A program made the translations under genes and the position numbers. A stretch of 17,848 nucleotides of DNA from Candidatus Hydrogenedentota bacterium (GTDB lineage Bacteria; Hydrogenedentota; Hydrogenedentia; Hydrogenedentales; CAITNO01), in assembly GCA_029554925.1 (NCBI GenBank), contig JAKPUV010001146.1:1-17848 (forward strand). The letters run 5' to 3'. A model generated the notes under the pieces. The model worked only from the letters and a program-made list of their open reading frames with translations, made no database searches and was not told the origin of the DNA. This document shows positions 1 through 8,320 of this stretch, in pieces. Position 1 is the stretch's first letter, and every line of letters starts with the position of its first letter.

Positions 1-168
1 CTCCTGCGTCAGCGGGTTCCTGCCGTGGCGGCGGAGCAGCCGGTGGATGGCCAGGCCGAACACAAATCCCAGCACATAGGCCAGTCCGTAATAGGTGACG
101 CCCCGGTCCCCCCAGAGATGCAGGAGAACGGGGTCCAGATCATGTATCCAATGCCCTGAAGACGACAT
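1..168 (-). CDS. lgt: Prolipoprotein diacylglyceryl transferase (Lgt)-like, N-terminal part only
   Basis: The gene runs off the left edge of the window, leaving only about 56 N-terminal residues. They read ...IHDLDPVLLHLWGDRGV then TYYGLAYVLGFVFGLAIHRL and a basic stretch RRHGRN. A short 'dPv' lead-in, then 'YYGLaYvlGF' in the first membrane helix, is the usual start of Lgt. Lgt is the inner-membrane enzyme that moves diacylglycerol from phosphatidylglycerol to the lipobox cysteine of prelipoproteins. The catalytic His and Arg regions lie outside the window, so activity cannot be judged. Two ATG codons are adjacent (171 and 168). GGAGG at 173-177 is only 1 nt from the first and 4 nt from the second, so the second was chosen. 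The gene follows the second RND gene by about 50 nt and may share its transcript. The family call comes from recognising the N-terminal pattern only. Confidence 0.7.
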   Translation of the reverse strand, partial: MSSSGHWIHDLDPVLLHLWGDRGVTYYGLAYVLGFVFGLAIHRLLRRHGRNPLTQE

Positions 169-200
169 CATTCCTCCGCTTGCCGTTTTGCCCCCCCCTT

Positions 201-216
201 GCCCCGCCGGCGGGGC
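201..216. repeat. Perfect 16-bp GC palindrome between the second RND gene and the lgt-like gene
   Basis: GCCCCGCCGGCGGGGC is exactly self-complementary. It sits just after the RND stop codon, in the 50-nt gap before the lgt-like start. In the minus-strand transcript a G-run follows it, with no U-tract, so it is not a typical intrinsic terminator. It might be an RNA processing or stability hairpin. It resembles the CCCGCC/GGCGGG palindromes at 7061-7116 in the same gene cluster. Confidence 0.6.
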
Positions 217-218
217 GC

Positions 219-3200
219 CTACGAGCCGCCGCCCGCCTCGTCCGCGCCCTTCGGCGGGTCCAGACGCCGGCCCGCCAGGTTTCCGAAGAAGTCCACGGAC
301 CACCGCTGAAAGTCGTCCAGCAGCGTGAAGAACACGGGAACGACGACCAGCGTGAGGATTGTCCCGATGGTCAGCCCGCCGATCAGGGCCTGTCCCAGGC
401 CGGCAAAGGTGGAGGCGCCGCCCGTCTTGGCCATCGCCAGCGGGACCAGCCCGAGAATGGTGGTGAGCGCGGTCATCATGACGGGCCGGAACCGGTCGAC
501 GCCCGCCTGCACGATGGCCTCTGTCCTGTCGCCCCGCTCGCGGTAGAGGCGGTTGATGTGGTCCACGATGACGATGCCGTTGTTCACGATCACCCCGGCC
601 ATCAGGATGCAGCCGATCAGGACGATCTGGTCGAACTGGCTGTCCATGTAGAAGAGCATCCACACGGCGCCGAAGAGCGAGATGGGCACGGTGGTGAGGA
701 TCGAGAGGGGGAGCAGGTAGGACTCGAAGAGCGAGGCCATGACGATGTAGATCAGGATGACCGCCATGGCCAGGGTGGTCGAGAAGTTGAAGATGTTCGA
801 CTCCAGGTCCTCAAGCTCCTCGCCGAAGTCCACCGTGTACCCCGGCGGCAGCCCGAGATCCTCCACGGCGGACTCAAGTTTGGCGCGCACGGCGCTGAGG
901 TTCTTGGTGTTCAGCTTGGCCGAGAGGGCGATGACGTTCTTGCCGTTGATCCGGCGGATGGAGGTGGGGCTGGCCTCCTTGCTGTAGTCCGTGAGCCGCT
1001 GCAGCGGGACCAGCTGGCCGGTCAGCCCGGGCACGGCGACGTTTTCCAGGTTGGCCTGGGACTTGCGGTCCTCCTCGCGGAACTGGGCCCACACGGAGAC
1101 CTCGCGCCGCCCCTGCTTGAGGTACGGCATGCGCGTGCCGCGCAGGGCGGCGTCCACCGTCTGCGCCACGATCATGGGGCTCACCCCGGCCTGCTGCGCC
1201 AGATCCTTGTCTATGCGCACCTGCACCTCCTGGACCTCCGGCTCGACGTTGGTCTCGGGGTCCGAGATCTCCTCGATCGTCCCCAGAACGGCCTTGAGCT
1301 GCTCGGCGTACTGGGTCAGGATCTGGCCGTCCTCGCCGCGCAGGAACAGGCTCACCGTCTCGCCCTCCTCGGACTGGCCGGCGTCGGCCATGGAGAACCG
1401 CAGCTCCGCGCCCGGCACCTGCTTCGGGATCTTCTCCGAGAGGATCTGCATGACCTCCTCGGTGGTGAAGGGCGGGTTCTCGCCGATGGGGCCGTCGTCC
1501 TCGGTGTACAGGTACACCTCGATGAAGCCCTCGTCCGCCCCGTGCAGCTTGAGCACCTTCTTGATGGCCAGCGTCTCCCGGAGCGGGTCTATCTGCGCCT
1601 CGATCCGGCTCATCAGGTCCTTCGCCATGTCCAGGTTGTAGTTCTGCTCCATGCGCGCGTCAATGCGCACCTCGCGCGTGTCCAGCTTGGGCATGGGGCG
1701 CATGCCCACATGCTGCATGGGGAAGGCGTAGGTGACGTAGATGCCGGCCCCCAGCAGCAGGAGGCACAGCACGCGTTGCCGGAGCGCGGCGCGCACGACG
1801 CCCCCGTAGACGCCGATCACCCACTGGATGGGGTGCAGCCGCCCGATGCGGTGCATCATCCCGCCCACCGCCCCCGCGGGCGGGGCGTCGGACGCGTGGG
1901 TGCGCCAGTAGCGGGAGGAGACGGTCTGGAACACGTTCTGGTTCCGGGAGATGCGCAGGCGCGACATGACCAGGGGGACCACCGTCACCGCCATGAGCAG
2001 GCTGCCGGAAAGGGAGGCGATCAGGGGCCCCCCGAGCTGCTGCATGAAGACCGACATGCGCCCGGTCTCCATGAAGTACATGGGGATGAACACAACGATG
2101 GTGGTCAGGGTGCTGGCGAAGATGGCCATGCCCACCTCCGCGGCGCCGTCCACGGCCGCGTCGGCCATGGACGCACCGAGGTCGCGGTGGCGGATCGTGT
2201 TCTCCACCACCACGATCGCGTTGTCCACAAGCATGCCGACGGCGATGATCATGGAGACCATGGTGATGATGTTCAGCGACATCCCGGTGAAGAACATGAA
2301 GACCACGGCGATGAGCAGCGAGGAGGGGATCGCGAAGGCCACCACCAGCGTGGGGATGACCCGGTGCAGGAAGAAGAAGAGCACCCCGATGGCCATCAGG
2401 GACCCGTAGAAGCCCTGAAGGAAGAGGTTCTTCAGCGCCCGGTTGATCAGGTCGGACTGGTCGAAGAAGATGAGGGAGGTCGCCCCGTCGAAGGCGGGCT
2501 CCTGCAGGATGCTGTCCAGCTCGGCCCGGACCCGCTCGCAGGTGGAAACCGTGTTCGCCTCGGAGTCCTTGATCACCAGGATGGCCAGTCCGTCCGCCCC
2601 GTCCAGGGAGACCTGCTGCTTCTCCTCGCGGGACCGGTAGTTGACCTCCGCCACGTCCTTGAGGCGCATCCCCCCGGGGCCCACCACGATGGCCCCGATG
2701 TCCTCGATGCGGCGGTACTCGCCGATGACCCGGGCGTAGTGCTTCCGGGTGCCCTCCGGAAGCTCCCCCACCGACAGGTTGAAGCTGCTCTCCCTGACCG
2801 CCTGGAGTACCTGCGGGAGGTTGAGGTTCAGGGAGCGCAGCGTGTCCTGGTTGAACTCGATGAGAACCTCCCGCGGCTGGACCGGGGAGAGAATCTCCAC
2901 CTGGGCGACGCCCTCCACGCGGCTGAGCCGCGGCTCCACCACGGTCCGCGCGAGGTGGTCAAACTTCTCCTTGTCCCCCTCCCTGAACATGCCAAAAGCC
3001 ATGATCGGGATGGATCCGGAGCTGAACCGCTGGATCAGCATCTTGTCGGCCTCGGCGGGCAGGACCAGCTTCAGCCGTTCCAGGCGGTCGCGGACATCCG
3101 CCGTGGCGATGGACATGTCCGTGTCCAGGCTGAACAGCAGCCCGACCTCGCACCCGGCGCTGGTGGAGGTGGTCCGGATCCGGCGGACGCCGGGGATGGT

Positions 3201-3422
3201 GCGCAGCTCCCCCTCCACGGGGACGGCGATCTGCTGCTCCACCTGGGCGGGCGACGCCCCCGGATAGGCGATGAAGACGCCGATGAAGGGCCGGTCCACG
3301 CGGGGCAGGAAGTTCAGGGGCATCCGGTTCCACGCGATCACCCCCAGGGCCACGGTGCTCAGGCTCAGCATCAGCACCGTGATCGGGTGGCGCAGCGAGA
3401 ATTTCGGCAGCGAGAATCTCAT
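219..3422 (-). CDS. RND-family efflux transporter, second of a tandem pair
   Basis: A 1067-residue inner-membrane transporter of the AcrB/HAE type, the usual length for the family. It should use the proton gradient to export substrates through a tripartite complex with the lipid-anchored adaptor encoded upstream. TM1 lies near residues 12-32, followed by a periplasmic porter domain. A TM2-TM6 block (about 335-487) holds GMLVDNAIVVVEN at about 396-408, TM7 is near 550-566, and a second porter domain and TM8-TM12 (about 880-1036) follow. The AcrB D407 equivalent is D400, but the D408 position is Asn (N401). The TM10 lysine region reads VIVNNGIVIVDH, with Asn instead of Lys. The open frame extends upstream inside the previous gene. 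The start at 3422 was chosen because MRFSLPKFSLRHP is the normal RND N-terminus and its ATG overlaps the upstream TGA by 4 bp (ATGA), indicating translational coupling. Substrate is unknown. Confidence 0.93.
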   Translation of the reverse strand: MRFSLPKFSLRHPITVLMLSLSTVALGVIAWNRMPLNFLPRVDRPFIGVFIAYPGASPAQVEQQIAVPVEGELRTIPGVRRIRTTSTSAGCEVGLLFSLDTDMSIATADVRDRLERLKLVLPAEADKMLIQRFSSGSIPIMAFGMFREGDKEKFDHLARTVVEPRLSRVEGVAQVEILSPVQPREVLIEFNQDTLRSLNLNLPQVLQAVRESSFNLSVGELPEGTRKHYARVIGEYRRIEDIGAIVVGPGGMRLKDVAEVNYRSREEKQQVSLDGADGLAILVIKDSEANTVSTCERVRAELDSILQEPAFDGATSLIFFDQSDLINRALKNLFLQGFYGSLMAIGVLFFFLHRVIPTLVVAFAIPSSLLIAVVFMFFTGMSLNIITMVSMIIAVGMLVDNAIVVVENTIRHRDLGASMADAAVDGAAEVGMAIFASTLTTIVVFIPMYFMETGRMSVFMQQLGGPLIASLSGSLLMAVTVVPLVMSRLRISRNQNVFQTVSSRYWRTHASDAPPAGAVGGMMHRIGRLHPIQWVIGVYGGVVRAALRQRVLCLLLLGAGIYVTYAFPMQHVGMRPMPKLDTREVRIDARMEQNYNLDMAKDLMSRIEAQIDPLRETLAIKKVLKLHGADEGFIEVYLYTEDDGPIGENPPFTTEEVMQILSEKIPKQVPGAELRFSMADAGQSEEGETVSLFLRGEDGQILTQYAEQLKAVLGTIEEISDPETNVEPEVQEVQVRIDKDLAQQAGVSPMIVAQTVDAALRGTRMPYLKQGRREVSVWAQFREEDRKSQANLENVAVPGLTGQLVPLQRLTDYSKEASPTSIRRINGKNVIALSAKLNTKNLSAVRAKLESAVEDLGLPPGYTVDFGEELEDLESNIFNFSTTLAMAVILIYIVMASLFESYLLPLSILTTVPISLFGAVWMLFYMDSQFDQIVLIGCILMAGVIVNNGIVIVDHINRLYRERGDRTEAIVQAGVDRFRPVMMTALTTILGLVPLAMAKTGGASTFAGLGQALIGGLTIGTILTLVVVPVFFTLLDDFQRWSVDFFGNLAGRRLDPPKGADEAGGGS

Positions 3423-6400
3423 TTGCGGTCTCTGCCGCCAAACAGCTCGTACAGCATCGGAATGATGAAGAGGGTGAGCAGGGTCGAGGAGGAGAGCCCC
3501 GCCATCACGGTGATGGCCATGGGCCTCCGGATCTCGGCGCCCTCGCCCGTGGCCGTGAGCATGGGCAGCAGGCCCAGCACGGTGGTCAGGGTTGTCATCA
3601 GGATGGGGCGCATGCGGACGGAGCCCGCCTGCACCAGGGCGTCCCGCTTCGAGTACCCGCGCCCGCGGAGCTGGTTGACATAGTCCACCAGCACGATCGC
3701 GTTGTTGACCACGATGCCCGCCAGCACGATGCCCCCCAGAAAGACCATGACGCTCAGGCTGGTGCCCGTGTAGTGGAGGGCGTAGACCACGCCGATGAAG
3801 GCCAGCGGGATGCTGAACATCACCAGCGCCGGGTGCACAATGGACTCGAACTGGCACGCCATCACCACGTAGACCAGGAACATGGCGAGAAGCAGGGCGA
3901 ACTGGAGGCTGGAGTACGCGGTGTCCAGCTCGCGGTTCTGCCCGCCCTGGAAGAAGTAGAAGTCCTCCGGCCGGTCCACGGTCTTCAGCGCGTTGTCAAT
4001 GTCCCGCGCGACCGCACCGAGGTCGCGCCCCTCCACGTTGGCGTAGATGAGGGCCACCTGCCGCTGGTCCACCCGCCGGACCTCGCTCGGCCCCTCCTGG
4101 ATCGTGATGCCGGCGATGTCGGAAAGGGGGATCGGCACCGGGCCGTCCGTCACGGACAGCCGGCGCAGGTCGTCCACGTTCCCCAGCAGGGCCCGGTCCG
4201 TGCGCACCCGGATGTCCACCTTCTCGCCCAGCCGGCTGAAGCGCGTGGCCACGTCCCCCTGCACCTCCGTGCGCAGCCGCTGGGCGACCTGCCCGGGGGT
4301 GATCCCGCGCGCCGCGAGCAGCTCGCGGTCCAGGGCGATGATCACCTCCGGGTACCCCGCCTTCATGCTCAGTTCGGTGTCTTTCACCCCGGGCACTTTC
4401 GAGACGGCCTCGACGGCCCGGCCGCCGACCTCGCGCAGCTCCTTCAGGTCGTCCCCGACCAGCTGCACCTCGATGGCCGTGTTGAAGCTGAAAAGGCTCG
4501 GAAGGGTGAAGGTGACCTGCTCCTCGACCCCCGCCGCCATGACCCGGCCGCGGAGCTCCTCCACAATCCGGTCCTGAAGCGCCGCCGTCTCCTCCGGGTT
4601 CCTGAGCAGCACGTTGAAGACCGCGATGTTCTCCCCCCGGTTGGACTCGGTGCTGGATTTCTCCCGGCCGATCTCCACCGTCACGGTCTCGACCTCCGGG
4701 GCCGAGCGCAGTATCTCCTCGTACACCCGGGCGCGCTGGTTCATGTCCTCCAGGCGCGTGCCCGCGCGCGCCTCCACCCGCACGCCGAACTCGCCCTGCT
4801 TCATGGGGGGGATCAGCTCGCTGCCCAGCCGGCTGGCGACCGTGCCCGCGTGGATGGCAATCCCGAGCGTGAGCAGGAGGATGACGGCGCTGAACTGGAG
4901 CATGTGGCGGATCGTCACCCGGTACAGGGCGAGCATGCCCCGGAACCCCCACTCCCACAGGGTGAGAAAGGGCCAGAGCGCCGTCATGACGACAAGCCGG
5001 ACCGCCGCCATCACCACCAGCAGCGCCAGGGCCGACACGTGCAGCGCGGAGGAGAAGACCACGTAGGAGAGGGCCAGCGCGAACTGGCAGGCGAAGAGCA
5101 GCAGCGACAGGGGCAGAAGCAGCAGCCCGGCGGCGCACACCAGCCAGGACGCCGCGAAATGCCCGAAGCCCCTCCAGGCGAGAAGGGCGGTGAACGGCGC
5201 GGCAACGCGGCGCAGGGAAACGCCGGCGGTGTCCCGCCAGATGGCCGCGACGCCGCGGCCCGCGTCCAGGAGCCCCAGGGGAATCACCGCCGCCAGCGCC
5301 GCCGGACGGGACCAGCCGCGCCGGTCGCGGGCTTCGCGCCACGCGCGGACGGTCCACACCACCTGCCGGGTCGCCTCGAGGTTCATGCGGCGACGCGAGG
5401 CGAGCAGGGGGACCAGGTACAGGGCCGTGAGCAGGGAGGCCAGCAGGGAATAGGTGACCGTGAGCGCGAGGTCGCGGAAAAGCTGCCCCGCGATGCCCTC
5501 GACAAAGGTGATCGGCAGGAAGACGCACACGGTGGTCATGGTGGACGAGAACACGGCTCCCGCCACCTCGCGGGTGCCCCGCTCGGAGGCGTCCAGTATG
5601 CCGTCGCCCTCCTCGCGGCACCGGAAGATGCTCTCCAGCACGACGATGGAGTTGTCCACCAGCATGCCCACGCCCAGGGCCAGGCCGCCCAGCGACATGA
5701 TGTTGAGGGAGACGTCCTGGATGAACATCGGGACGAACGTCGCCACCACCGAGATGGGGATGGCGATCCCGATGATCAGGGTGGACTTCATCTCGCGCAG
5801 GAAAAGGAACAGGATGGCGAGGGCGAGCAGGCCGCCGGTCCAGGTCGCCCCCTGCACCTCCTCAATGGAGGCCACAATGAAGCGCGACTGGTCGCTCATG
5901 ACGGAAAGGCGCACCTCGCCCGGCAGGCGCGCCAGCAGGTTCCGTTTCCCCTTCATGGACTCCGTCAGGCGCTCCGCGTCGTTGCTCCCGACCAGGGACT
6001 CGCGCGCCTGCCGCTGCACCCGGTCCATCGCCTCCCGGACCGCCTGCACCGAGCGCTCGCTGAGGCTGAGCTTCCGGGGGATGTTGAACAGGTCCTTCAC
6101 CCGGTTGCACACGCGCACCGTGTTCGCGTCGCCCTCCTTGAATATCTCGACGGCGACCGCCTCGCGGCCGTTGACATGCACGATGGTCTCGCGGTCCTTC
6201 GCGCCCATGAACACCTGCGCGAGGTCCGAAAGGCGGAACTGGCCGCCCGGCGTGGGCACCAGGCTCGCGGCGATGTCCTCAACGGACTCGAACTCGTTGT
6301 TCGTCCGGACCATGTACTCCGTCTTCCCCTCGCGGAGCTGGCCCCCGGAGAGATTGATGTTCTGCTGGGCGAGGCTCGTGACCACGGTGTCCAGCGACAC

Positions 6401-7039
6401 GCCGAGCCCCTTGATCTTCTCGGCGTCCACCAGAACCTGGATCTCCTCCTTCTGCCCGCCCTTGATCGCCGCCTGGGCGATGCCGGACTCCGCCTCCAGA
6501 TCCGCCTTGAGGTGGCGCTCCGCGGCGTCGCGGATGCCCGTCAGGGTCCGAGCCTCCTCCTGCGCGTCCGAAAAGGTGCGGTCCGGAACGATGGCGAAGC
6601 GCATGACCGGGTCGCGCGAGGGGTCGTAGCGGAGGATGACGGGCTTCTTCGACACCTCCTTCGGCGGCTCGAACACGTCCAGCCGGTCCCGCACGTCCGT
6701 CTGGGCGATGGTCATGTCGGTGCCCCAGGAGAACTCCAGGAGAATCTCCGAAAGGCCCGGCTTGGAGATGCTGCTGATCTCGACCAGCCCGCCCACGATG
6801 CTGAGCATCTCCTCCAGCGGCCGCGTGACGAGCTTCTCCACGTCCTCCGGCGCCGCCCCCTCGTACTCCGTCCGGACCGTGAGGCTCGGGTAGGAGATGT
6901 TCGGCATCAGGTTGATCGGGAGCTGCTGGTAGGAGCGCAGCCCGAACACGGCGATGGTGAGGAAGATCATCACCATGGTCACCGGGCGGCGGATGGCGAT
7001 GCGGTAGTTGTTGCTGGGGGTCTCTTCGGGGTGGGTCAT
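3419..7039 (-). CDS. RND-family efflux transporter with an inserted membrane segment, first of a tandem pair
   Basis: A 1206-residue AcrB/HAE-type transporter, about 150 residues longer than usual. TM1 is at about 18-36 after a hydrophilic leader, and the first porter domain follows. The TM2-TM6 block (about 400-547) carries GMLVDNSIVVLES at 458-470, with D462 followed by N463. TM7 is at about 712-730, and the second porter domain and TM8-TM12 run from about 1045 to 1200. TM10 has AGIVVNNAIVLVDY with Asn where AcrB has the relay lysine. Two insertions stand out: residues about 316-370, a charged helical stretch just before TM2, and about 550-710 between TM6 and TM7, containing extra hydrophobic segments. 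GGAAGG (7045-7050) lies 5 nt before the ATG. The gene follows the adaptor by 78 nt and overlaps the next RND gene by 4 bp. The two pumps may form a mixed trimer as in MdtBC, but that is inference. Confidence 0.93.
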   Translation of the reverse strand: MTHPEETPSNNYRIAIRRPVTMVMIFLTIAVFGLRSYQQLPINLMPNISYPSLTVRTEYEGAAPEDVEKLVTRPLEEMLSIVGGLVEISSISKPGLSEILLEFSWGTDMTIAQTDVRDRLDVFEPPKEVSKKPVILRYDPSRDPVMRFAIVPDRTFSDAQEEARTLTGIRDAAERHLKADLEAESGIAQAAIKGGQKEEIQVLVDAEKIKGLGVSLDTVVTSLAQQNINLSGGQLREGKTEYMVRTNNEFESVEDIAASLVPTPGGQFRLSDLAQVFMGAKDRETIVHVNGREAVAVEIFKEGDANTVRVCNRVKDLFNIPRKLSLSERSVQAVREAMDRVQRQARESLVGSNDAERLTESMKGKRNLLARLPGEVRLSVMSDQSRFIVASIEEVQGATWTGGLLALAILFLFLREMKSTLIIGIAIPISVVATFVPMFIQDVSLNIMSLGGLALGVGMLVDNSIVVLESIFRCREEGDGILDASERGTREVAGAVFSSTMTTVCVFLPITFVEGIAGQLFRDLALTVTYSLLASLLTALYLVPLLASRRRMNLEATRQVVWTVRAWREARDRRGWSRPAALAAVIPLGLLDAGRGVAAIWRDTAGVSLRRVAAPFTALLAWRGFGHFAASWLVCAAGLLLLPLSLLLFACQFALALSYVVFSSALHVSALALLVVMAAVRLVVMTALWPFLTLWEWGFRGMLALYRVTIRHMLQFSAVILLLTLGIAIHAGTVASRLGSELIPPMKQGEFGVRVEARAGTRLEDMNQRARVYEEILRSAPEVETVTVEIGREKSSTESNRGENIAVFNVLLRNPEETAALQDRIVEELRGRVMAAGVEEQVTFTLPSLFSFNTAIEVQLVGDDLKELREVGGRAVEAVSKVPGVKDTELSMKAGYPEVIIALDRELLAARGITPGQVAQRLRTEVQGDVATRFSRLGEKVDIRVRTDRALLGNVDDLRRLSVTDGPVPIPLSDIAGITIQEGPSEVRRVDQRQVALIYANVEGRDLGAVARDIDNALKTVDRPEDFYFFQGGQNRELDTAYSSLQFALLLAMFLVYVVMACQFESIVHPALVMFSIPLAFIGVVYALHYTGTSLSVMVFLGGIVLAGIVVNNAIVLVDYVNQLRGRGYSKRDALVQAGSVRMRPILMTTLTTVLGLLPMLTATGEGAEIRRPMAITVMAGLSSSTLLTLFIIPMLYELFGGRDRK
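4912..5392 (-). other. Extra hydrophobic domain inserted between TM6 and TM7 of the first RND protein
   Basis: These codons cover about residues 550-710, which a standard RND protein replaces with a short cytoplasmic loop and helix. The first part is basic and Trp/Arg-rich (RAWREARDRRGWSRP). A hydrophobic stretch follows from about 628 to 692, including LVCAAGLLLLPLSLLLF and ALALLVVMAAVRLVVM. That is long enough for two, possibly three, membrane helices before the normal TM7 region begins with a short basic stretch. The reading frame is continuous and flanked by canonical RND sequence, so this is neither a frameshift nor a separate gene. An even number of added helices would keep the second porter domain periplasmic. 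The function is unknown. Confidence 0.75.
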
Positions 7040-7060
7040 TGCCGCCTTCCGCCGCTGTCA

Positions 7061-7116
7061 ACCCGCCGGGGCGGGTGACCGGTCTGTCTTGCACGCCGTG
7101 CCCGCCGGGGCGCGGG
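7061..7116. repeat. Pair of GC palindromes sharing a 12-bp direct repeat in the adaptor-RND gap
   Basis: ACCCGCCGGGGCGGGT (7061-7076) is an inverted repeat with 7-bp arms. CCCGCCGGGGCGCGGG (7101-7116) is a related imperfect one. The 12-mer CCCGCCGGGGCG occurs at 7062-7073 and again at 7101-7112, 39 bp apart. Both lie in the 78-nt gap between the adaptor stop and the ribosome-binding site of the first RND gene. They could form hairpins in the mRNA that set the relative expression of the two products. No U-tract follows on the transcribed strand. Confidence 0.6.
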
Positions 7117-7117
7117 A

Positions 7118-8320
7118 CTAGTTCTGACTCTCCTTGAGGGCCTTCTCCTCCTCCGCCTTCTTCCGCGCCGCCTCCAGCGCGTCGCCCACCTCCATGTCCT
7201 TCCGCGACTCAATCTCCCGGGCCGCGGTGGTGACCGAGATCTGCGCGTCCGGCTTCAGCGCGTGCTGCCCCATCACCACCACCAGGGAGTCGTCGGACAC
7301 GCCGGAAAGGATCTGCACCACCTCGCTGTCCTCCAGCCCCTTCTCCACCTCCACCCGGCGCGCCACATGGGCGGGCTCCGCGCCCGCCTCCGCCGCCGCG
7401 GGCTCGGCGACCATGAGGAAACTGCGGGCGTTCTCCTCCACAATCGCGTCCTTGGGGACGACCAGCGCGTCCTTGATGGTCTGCATCACCAGCCGCACGC
7501 GGGCGAAGGCGGAGTCGCGCAGGCGCGCGCGGTCGGCGTCCCCGAACTCCAGCACCACCTTGACCGTGCCGCTCAGGGGGTCCATGCTGGGGTTGATGCG
7601 CCGGATGGAGGCCTTCAGCTCCTCGCCCTCCAGAGAATCCACCCGGACGAGGGCCTCCTGGCCGACGGCCAGCTTGGCCAGCTCCTTCTCCGGCACGCTG
7701 ATCGGCAGGGCGTACGAGTCGGGGTTCATGATGGTGAACGCCGGCATTCCCGGCGAGACCAGCATCCCCTCCTGGAGCGAGCGCCGCGTGATGATGCCGC
7801 CGATGGGCGCCCTCACCGTCTGATGCGCCAGGCGCGCCTCGTTCATCTCCAGCGCCGCCTGCGCCTGCTCGTAGGCGAAGCGGGCGTTGTCGCGCTCCAC
7901 CGGGGCGCCGATCCCCTCGGCGAGGCTCTTCTCCGCGATCTCGAAGGTCGTCTTGTGCTGGCGCAGCGTCACCCGCGCCTGGCGCACCTGCGCGTCCAGC
8001 TCCGTCTTGTCCAGCTCCGCCAGAATCGCGTCCGCCGCCACCCGGTCCCCCTCCTCAAAGAAGACCCGGTCACAGATGCCCGCGCCCTTCGCAAGCACCT
8101 CCACGCGCCGCTCTGCCTGGACCCGGGTGGTCGTCTCGAAATAGGAGGACACGTCCTTGCGGAAGGGCTTTTGGACCTCCACGGGGACCAGTATCCGCTC
8201 CGTCTGCGCGGCGGCCGCCGGCGCATCCGGCGCCTTGCCCTCCACCGGCTTGGAACACCCCGCCCCCACCAGGCCAACGGCGGCCAAGACGGCCAATGCC
8301 AGTCTCTTGTGCATGCGCAT
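7118..8320 (-). CDS. RND efflux periplasmic adaptor (membrane-fusion protein), lipoprotein
   Basis: A 400-residue HlyD/AcrA-type adaptor that should bridge the RND pump to an outer-membrane channel. The N-terminus MRMHKRLALAVLAAVGLVGA is a lipoprotein signal peptide ending at C22 (GAG|C), so the mature protein is probably lipid-anchored. A linker is followed by the first lipoyl half (about 65-105), an alpha-hairpin (about 106-165) and the second lipoyl half with TVRAPIGGIITRR (168-180). Beta-barrel (about 205-285) and membrane-proximal domains follow, and a charged helical tail ends KKAEEEKALKESQN. The open frame extends 26 codons upstream. The start at 8320 was chosen because it places the signal peptide at the N-terminus; the ribosome-binding site is weak. 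This is the first gene of the efflux cluster. No outer-membrane factor gene is nearby, so a channel encoded elsewhere is likely. Confidence 0.9.
   Translation of the reverse strand: MRMHKRLALAVLAAVGLVGAGCSKPVEGKAPDAPAAAAQTERILVPVEVQKPFRKDVSSYFETTTRVQAERRVEVLAKGAGICDRVFFEEGDRVAADAILAELDKTELDAQVRQARVTLRQHKTTFEIAEKSLAEGIGAPVERDNARFAYEQAQAALEMNEARLAHQTVRAPIGGIITRRSLQEGMLVSPGMPAFTIMNPDSYALPISVPEKELAKLAVGQEALVRVDSLEGEELKASIRRINPSMDPLSGTVKVVLEFGDADRARLRDSAFARVRLVMQTIKDALVVPKDAIVEENARSFLMVAEPAAAEAGAEPAHVARRVEVEKGLEDSEVVQILSGVSDDSLVVVMGQHALKPDAQISVTTAAREIESRKDMEVGDALEAARKKAEEEKALKESQN

Noticed and set aside
180..3683. Plus-strand open frame of more than 1100 codons opposite the second RND gene
   Set aside because: It is rich in His, Asp, Gly and Arg with no domain pattern. 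It is the complement of a clear RND gene in GC-rich DNA, which commonly yields long antisense frames.
3423..3857. N-terminal extension of the second RND gene to 3857
   Set aside because: The extra 145 codons are an off-frame reading of the upstream RND gene. The canonical N-terminus begins at 3422 with an ATGA overlap.
3773..7078. Plus-strand open frame of about 1100 codons opposite the first RND gene
   Set aside because: Same composition bias as the one at 180-3683, and no recognisable motif. The minus strand carries a full RND protein with a ribosome-binding site.
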